Part shown: positions 6,142 through 6,598 of the stretch, piece by piece
How positions within the stretch are numbered: position 1 is the first letter of the stretch
Layout: every line of letters begins with the position of its first letter
DNA from: an uncultured Rhodoplanes sp.
GTDB lineage: Bacteria; Pseudomonadota; Alphaproteobacteria; Rhizobiales; Xanthobacteraceae
DNA length: 6,598 bases
Assembly (NCBI GenBank): GCA_936924235.1
Contig: CAKZHN010000048.1
Span: forward strand, 1 to 6,598
Reading direction: 5' to 3'
Notes under the pieces: generated by a model
Databases searched by the model: none
What the model was told of the DNA's origin: nothing
What the model saw: the letters and a program-made list of their open reading frames with translations, nothing else
Made by a program: the position numbers and the translations under genes

Positions 6142-6157
6142 GCCGCAGCGCTGCGGC
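6142..6157. repeat. 16-bp perfect palindrome in the leader of the HAF-repeat gene
   Basis: GCCGCAGC (6142-6149) is followed directly by GCTGCGGC (6150-6157), ending 42 bases before the ATG at 6200. It may be a regulator site or an RNA hairpin; in this GC-rich background chance is also possible. No T tract follows. Confidence 0.55.
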
Positions 6158-6199
6158 ACATGGCAACCGGCAACGTGAATTGAACCGGGGAATATTGCC

Positions 6200-6598
6200 A
6201 TGACAACGCTGATCGACCTTGCACCGATGGGCTTCACGTTTTTCACCGATCCCGCGGGCCAGTACGGCGGCGTGGATCACACCGACATCAGGGCCATCAA
6301 CAACAACGGCGAGATCGCCGGCGATATTTACTCCGTCGTCTTCAGCCCTTCTTTCAGTGTCCAGGGCTCCGGCTTTGTCTACACCCAGGGCGGCTTCGTT
6401 CCTGTCAATGTGCCCGGCTCCAATTGGAGCGAAGTCGTTGCTCTCAACGACCAGGGACAAATGCTCGTTGTAGACAACGTCGGCGGGCAAACATACCTGT
6501 TCGACGGAACGACCTTCACTCAGGTCCAGGTCGGCAGCTCTTCGAACCAAGTGATCGCTTCCGGCATCAACGATGCTGGCCAGATCGTCGGCTCCTAT
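6200..6598 (+). CDS. HAF-repeat (probable extracellular repeat) protein, 5' part
   Basis: The frame is open from the ATG at 6200 to the window end, giving 133 residues without a stop; the C-terminus is missing. GGGGA at 6187-6191 is eight bases upstream. The sequence shows repeats of the HAF type, each with a hydrophobic-N-[ND]-x-G-[QE] turn: AINNNGEIAGDIY (32-44), ALNDQGQMLVVDN (81-93) and GINDAGQIVGSY (122-133), spaced 49 and 41 residues apart. Between them are strands such as GFVYTQGGFVPVNVPG (58-73) and TYLFDGTTFTQVQV (98-111). This layout suggests a beta-rich, propeller-like surface or secreted protein. No signal peptide is present at the N-terminus (MTTLIDLAPMGFTFFTDP), so export, if any, would need a C-terminal type I signal beyond the window. 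There are no cysteines. Codon use is less GC-rich (GTT, GCT, CAA, GTA appear) than in the neighbours, fitting an accessory gene. Confidence 0.82.
   Translation, partial: MTTLIDLAPMGFTFFTDPAGQYGGVDHTDIRAINNNGEIAGDIYSVVFSPSFSVQGSGFVYTQGGFVPVNVPGSNWSEVVALNDQGQMLVVDNVGGQTYLFDGTTFTQVQVGSSSNQVIASGINDAGQIVGSY

Larger units (their letters stand above)
5837..6199. other. 363-bp gene-free divergent region
   Basis: Lies between the diverging DUF1330 B gene (-) and the HAF-repeat gene (+) and should hold promoters for both. I see no credible gene: frames are short or lack family-like content. Contents are an inverted repeat TTCCA-TCTG-TGGAA (5850-5863) just upstream of the DUF1330 B ribosome site; GCATCC-G-GGATGC (5905-5917); a locally AT-richer island at about 6018-6050; and a 16-bp palindrome at 6142-6157. 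No tRNA or recognised riboswitch is visible. Confidence 0.6.

Noticed and set aside
6080..6550. Minus-strand open frame of 156 codons at the right edge
   Set aside because: It is antisense to the HAF-repeat gene, which has a good ribosome site and clear repeats; the minus-strand product shows no recognisable motif.

Overview
The window looks like a chromosomal stretch from a GC-rich alphaproteobacterium, probably Hyphomicrobiales close to Bradyrhizobium and relatives. Three things suggest this: the near-canonical alphaproteobacterial RpoD C-terminus at the left edge, the strong preference for G or C at third codon positions, and two copies of an 83-bp palindromic repeat of a type I know from Bradyrhizobium-like genomes (written CGTCATGCCCGGC...GCCCGGCCATGACG). 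The taxon call is inference; no rRNA gene is present.

Layout from left to right. Bases 1-756 hold the 3' part of rpoD (+), closed by a strong bidirectional hairpin terminator (777-805) shared with a convergent small conserved hypothetical gene (822-1058, -). Next come two co-directional cell-wall genes: a periplasmic MltB-type lytic murein transglycosylase (1281-2078, +) and a divergent Mpl-like Mur ligase (2215-3657, +) with its own plausible sigma70 promoter. The first palindromic repeat separates the ligase from the convergent gene for an exported MsrA methionine sulfoxide reductase (3788-4486, -). A short divergent promoter region follows, then a YciA-type acyl-CoA thioesterase (4606-4998, +). 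The second repeat copy separates yciA from two tandem paralogous DUF1330 genes (5157-5450 and 5540-5836, both -). A 363-bp gene-free stretch leads to the start of a HAF-repeat protein (6200 onward, +) that is cut by the window end.

How the genes relate. The transglycosylase and the Mpl-like ligase could act at the two ends of murein turnover, one releasing anhydro-muropeptides and the other possibly re-attaching peptide to a UDP-sugar, but the ligase's altered motifs leave its substrate open. MsrA, YciA and the DUF1330 pair are independent accessory or housekeeping functions: periplasmic protein repair, acyl-CoA pool control and an unknown role.

I see no phage, CRISPR, toxin-antitoxin or defence system here, and no clear sign of a new multi-gene system. 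The most notable items are the non-canonical Mur ligase next to a transglycosylase, the MsrA with a single cysteine, the two 83-bp elements each placed exactly between convergent genes, the DUF1330 duplication with a 17-bp duplicated stop region, and the HAF-repeat protein that starts without a signal peptide.
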